Assembly (NCBI GenBank): GCA_002345825.1
Contig: DDWD01000073.1
Location: forward strand, 1 to 8,418
Direction: 5' to 3'
Source of the DNA: Bacteroidales bacterium UBA2295
GTDB taxonomy: Bacteria > Bacteroidota > Bacteroidia > Bacteroidales > Tenuifilaceae
Length of the DNA stretch: 8,418 nt
Shown here one piece after another: positions 5,595 through 8,418 of this stretch. Both the position numbers and the translations under genes were made by a program. Each line of letters starts with the position of its first letter. Position 1 is the stretch's first letter. The notes under the pieces were generated by a model. It worked only from the letters and a program-made list of their open reading frames with translations, ran no database searches and was not told the origin of the DNA.

Positions 5595-7469
5595 CTACTC
5601 ACCTATACAATACAAGTTCTTTTCTCCCCTTATAAATATTCGTCCATTGGCAAATGCAGGAGTAGCAACCGTTGCCTCGCCCAGACTTGCTTGACCAATC
5701 TGCTCAAACTCCTCGCTAGCCCTAATAATTTGCATTACACCCGATTTATCGAGAAGATAAACTCTGCCTTCGGCAATCATTGGCGAGGCAAAAAAACCTT
5801 GGTCAAAATCGTGATCCCAGTTCATTGCACCAGTCTTCGCATCGTAGCAGGCCACTGCTCCGTAGGTAGTTGGCAAAAACAGATGCTTATCGGTTGCCAC
5901 AGGACTTGGGATATCTGATAAGTAATCGGAATCTTCCCAGATTAGCTCGGGAGTATCGCCAGCCTTTACAGCCATTATCATTGCGTACTCGTTAACTCCA
6001 AACACCATTCCGTTGGCATAGGCCAGCGATGGGCCAACCTCGCCGTACATCCCCTCGATGCTCCACAGCTCCTTGCCGGTTGCTGGGTCGTAGGATGCTA
6101 TTGATGGTTCAGAAATCAGCATTAGCTCGTCGCGTTTGCCAGTATTCACCAGAATGGGCGAAGCCCAGGATACCTTCACCTTTCGGGGAGTGCTCCACAC
6201 CTCTTCACCAGTAGTTGATGATAATGCCATAATTTTTGGCGTTTTACTATCGTCCCATTGAACAATTACCAAATTCTTATATGTTATTAGCGACGATGAA
6301 TGTCCGTAATGATTCTGGGGAAGCCCCAAGTTTTTGGCCCACACCCTTTTGCCCTGCATATCGGCAGCTATTATATCGCCATTGGAGAAGATGGCAAAAA
6401 CACGCCTACCATCCGTAGCAACGGTTGGTGCAGAATGACCCGTATCGTCCCTTACGCTGGGCGATTTTACGGGCGTACCCTGAATATTATCGGCATTAAC
6501 AGTCCATAAAATTTTGCCTGTATTGGCATCGAAGCAGTACAGCTCGCGCTTGGTTGCGTTTGCGCCAGCAAGGAAAACTTTGCCCTCCCAAACCACAGGG
6601 GAGTTGTACCCTTTAAGGGGTATTTGAGTTTTCCACAGGATGTTCTCGCCCGACTCGCCATCCCAGCTAATGGGAATATTCTTTTGATACGCTATGCCAA
6701 TTCCTCCAAAGCCCCTTAAACTGGGAAAGTTCTTCTTCATCTCCTCGTTGGAGGCGTATTCGCTAACCTTTTCTTTTGGTTGTGGAGCAGAAACTTCCTG
6801 CTTTTCCTCCACTTTTACGGGAGTCGATTGTTCTTGCTCAACTATTTCTTTCGCTTCAATATCCTGCTCAACAACTTGAACTTCATCCTCTGCAATAGGT
6901 ACTAGTTCATTCAAAATAGGTGCTGGAGGTGTTTCTTCCTGATTTGTATTACTCGTTGCGATAGCCTTTCTTTGAAAAGTATCCTTTAGCTGATTCTGAG
7001 TTAAAAAGGCAAATACCAGCGCAAGAACAACAATGGTAGCACCGCCTACGGAGACCCAAAAGCGTGCCTTTTTTTGTAAAATATAATATTTATAATCCTC
7101 CTTGCCATCAACATTGGGTAAATTCTTCTTCCCTATACTTATAAATTGCATTGCAATAATTAGCACCAATACTCCAATTGCAAGCATATATCCCCCGTAG
7201 CGAATTTGCCATTGATTTGTGAAGTAAGCTTTGCGGGCAAGCAAATCGAGCTGACGGATCTCCTCGCGAAGCTCCACATCATCGGGGTTTTGGCTTAAAC
7301 GCTCCACAAGAGCGTTTATAACCGTTGTATTTACTGGATCAACCCTATTAACCTGAACAAAGTTTGCTATAATTAGAATGGAAAAGATGAAAGAATACAC
7401 CCCTGCAATAAGGGCAACCCTTTTCCAGAGGCGAACATTTTCGATAATATCATTAAGCTTTGTATTCAT
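5595..7469 (-). CDS. Membrane-anchored PQQ-like beta-propeller protein with three N-terminal TM helices
   Basis: The protein has 624 residues from ATG 7469; an alternative in-frame GTG at 7475 would add two. Hydrophobic helices lie at about 18-38, 92-112 and 138-157. Positive residues before helix 1 (RLWKR) and between helices 2 and 3 (GKK, QKKAR) put the N-terminus in the cytoplasm and everything after helix 3 in the periplasm. The helical loop 45-90 (ending LDLLARKAYF) is then also periplasmic. An acidic, proline-containing linker (about 175-235) leads to a propeller opening with SLRGFGGIGIAY (250-261), followed by about eight blades with W-docking motifs such as YCFDANTGKILW (311-322) and CYDAKTGAMNW (541-551). 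No haem motif or PQQ-type vicinal cysteines are seen. Lying between the membrane iron-sulfur protein and the NuoEF fusion, it is a likely membrane subunit or partner of the same system. Its biochemical role is unknown. Confidence 0.87.
   Translation of the reverse strand: MNTKLNDIIENVRLWKRVALIAGVYSFIFSILIIANFVQVNRVDPVNTTVINALVERLSQNPDDVELREEIRQLDLLARKAYFTNQWQIRYGGYMLAIGVLVLIIAMQFISIGKKNLPNVDGKEDYKYYILQKKARFWVSVGGATIVVLALVFAFLTQNQLKDTFQRKAIATSNTNQEETPPAPILNELVPIAEDEVQVVEQDIEAKEIVEQEQSTPVKVEEKQEVSAPQPKEKVSEYASNEEMKKNFPSLRGFGGIGIAYQKNIPISWDGESGENILWKTQIPLKGYNSPVVWEGKVFLAGANATKRELYCFDANTGKILWTVNADNIQGTPVKSPSVRDDTGHSAPTVATDGRRVFAIFSNGDIIAADMQGKRVWAKNLGLPQNHYGHSSSLITYKNLVIVQWDDSKTPKIMALSSTTGEEVWSTPRKVKVSWASPILVNTGKRDELMLISEPSIASYDPATGKELWSIEGMYGEVGPSLAYANGMVFGVNEYAMIMAVKAGDTPELIWEDSDYLSDIPSPVATDKHLFLPTTYGAVACYDAKTGAMNWDHDFDQGFFASPMIAEGRVYLLDKSGVMQIIRASEEFEQIGQASLGEATVATPAFANGRIFIRGEKNLYCIGE
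5598..5604 (-). promoter_or_regulatory. Ribosome binding site AGGTGAG of the NuoE-NuoF fusion gene
   Basis: On the minus strand, AGGTGAG ends 7 bases before ATG 5590, good Shine-Dalgarno spacing. It lies inside the last codons of the propeller gene (stop at 5597-5595). It decides the start: the in-frame GTG at 5602 lies inside this element and would have no such site of its own. The arrangement suggests coupled translation of the two genes. Confidence 0.55.
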
Positions 7470-7496
7470 ACTCACTTTTTATAATACGATATAAAC

Positions 7497-8418
7497 TTAT
7501 AACTCCTCCTTAACCGGACAATAATCAACGCAACGGGCACAACTCAAGCAGGTTCCCTTATTGGGTTCGTAATCCTCCCGATACCTAAAAATTGATAGGC
7601 TGGCTAATGTTAGTCCAAAGGTTAGACCAATAAAACCGCCCAAAACCCAGCCACCAATGTAAAACTTATGAACTATTGCTGCTGCCTCTTTGTAAAGATC
7701 TTGGGCTGATCGCCCTGCCGATCGGAATGCTGTAACTTCAAAACTTTCTGGTTGAGATTCATCAAAATTCATTATCTCCTGAGCCAGCTGAACCGTGGGA
7801 TTTACCCTAGCTAAATTCTCGTGAAACTGCGATCCAACAAAACCGCCCGCTAATACTAGCAATGGGATAATAACAGCAAGTCGAATCATTCGGCTTACAG
7901 CCGTTTTGCTATCCTCCCTTTCCTTTGCTGGAACGGGTTTTTCAATGGCATCGAACGGACAAGAATCCTCGCACAGTTTGCACTGAATACACGCCGATGG
8001 CGTGATGGTTAAATGTTTTTTGGAAACACGGCTCACCAAATTTAGTATTACTCCGTAGGGACACAAGAAACGGCAGTAGGGTCGTGCAACAAACACACCT
8101 ATTAGTAGCAATGCCCCGCCAAGAGCAAACATCATAAATGTTGCATCGAGCCTAAAAATGCCAACAAATGGGTCGTAGCGACAAATAACAAAATCGGTTG
8201 CCGTTGCGGCGTATAGAATGGAGATACCTAAATAAAGAAAGGGAATCAATCCTAAAACTTTTAGAAGCCAAGGCTTTAAACTAATGGGTTTGAATAAAAA
8301 AACATCCTGAATAGCACCCAAAGGACAAACCCCTGCGCAAAATGTTCGTCCATAGAACAGTGTAAAAATGATTGGAATGGCAAAAAAAAGTATTACGGTA
8401 ATGGGGATACTATATTCT
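7497..8418 (-). CDS. NosR/NapH-type polytopic 4Fe-4S membrane protein (partial, 5' end missing)
   Basis: The frame is open from the window edge (codons from 8417) to TAA at 7497, giving 306 visible residues; the true start is beyond 8418. About five hydrophobic segments are visible (near 3-22, 50-74, 91-111, 176-195, 252-275). Two CxxxCP motifs, C27/C31 (FCAGVCPLGA) and C115/C119 (CRFLCPYG), are the hallmark of NosR/NapH/RdxA-type membrane proteins. A [4Fe-4S] motif C143, C146, C149, C153 (ending CPFDAI) follows, and a second one, C290, C293, C296, C300, sits only six residues before the C-terminus. Topology puts all the Cys motifs on the cytoplasmic side and a loop at about 197-250 in the periplasm. 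NosR itself has an N-terminal periplasmic FMN-binding domain; whether one exists here cannot be seen. Role inferred: passing electrons between cytoplasmic iron-sulfur or flavin proteins and the membrane or periplasm. It is the first visible gene of the operon. Confidence 0.85.
   Translation of the reverse strand, partial: EYSIPITVILFFAIPIIFTLFYGRTFCAGVCPLGAIQDVFLFKPISLKPWLLKVLGLIPFLYLGISILYAATATDFVICRYDPFVGIFRLDATFMMFALGGALLLIGVFVARPYCRFLCPYGVILNLVSRVSKKHLTITPSACIQCKLCEDSCPFDAIEKPVPAKEREDSKTAVSRMIRLAVIIPLLVLAGGFVGSQFHENLARVNPTVQLAQEIMNFDESQPESFEVTAFRSAGRSAQDLYKEAAAIVHKFYIGGWVLGGFIGLTFGLTLASLSIFRYREDYEPNKGTCLSCARCVDYCPVKEEL

Noticed and set aside
6467..6661. Minus-strand 64-codon frame within the anchored propeller gene
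   Set aside because: It is out of frame inside a gene with clear propeller repeats and has no independent start signal.
8319..8321. TTG at 8321 as the start of the NosR/NapH-like gene
   Set aside because: The frame continues upstream to the edge and encodes a TM helix plus the family's first CxxxCP motif, so the gene is truncated by the window rather than starting here.
8382..8389. Possible frameshift at a run of eight A residues
   Set aside because: Reading exactly eight residues keeps the frame open to the edge with a plausible TM helix; only a miscount brings in a stop codon.

Overview
The window looks like a piece of a Bacteroidota chromosome, probably Bacteroidales-like. This is an inference from four things: moderately AT-rich composition, A-rich rather than consistently Shine-Dalgarno leaders, the kinds of proteins encoded, and a GC-rich palindromic repeat of a style common in that group. 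No rRNA or other taxonomic marker is present. All six supported genes lie on the minus strand, so transcription runs from position 8418 down to position 1. Both outermost genes are cut by the window edges.

Positions 8418 to 568 hold one tightly packed five-gene redox operon. In transcription order it encodes: (1) a NosR/NapH-type multi-pass membrane iron-sulfur protein, missing its N-terminus; (2) a three-helix membrane protein carrying a periplasmic PQQ-like beta-propeller; (3) a NuoE-NuoF-ferredoxin fusion with NADH/FMN signatures; (4) a chimera in which a GltD-type iron-sulfur/FAD module sits between the [2Fe-2S] domain and the C-terminal [4Fe-4S] domain of a NuoG-like protein; (5) a secreted eight-bladed PQQ-like propeller. 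Gene gaps are 27, 4, -4 (an ATGA overlap) and 20 bases. The promoter must lie beyond position 8418.

The simplest reading is a cytoplasmic NADH-oxidising (or NAD-reducing) flavin/iron-sulfur complex. It is built on the NuoE/NuoF core shared with bifurcating hydrogenases but has no hydrogenase active site. It would be coupled to a membrane iron-sulfur conduit, with two propeller proteins on the periplasmic side. The GltD-like module has lost its NAD(P)-binding Rossmann domain and the usual Asp of its C-terminal FAD motif, so NADH can plausibly enter only through NuoF. Substrate, final acceptor and direction of electron flow cannot be read from this window.

Positions 268 to 567 are non-coding and contain a GC-rich inverted pair of palindromes (about 382 to 522). 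Below this, positions 267 to 1 encode the N-terminus of a group 1 (GT4-like) glycosyltransferase, apparently a separate transcription unit.
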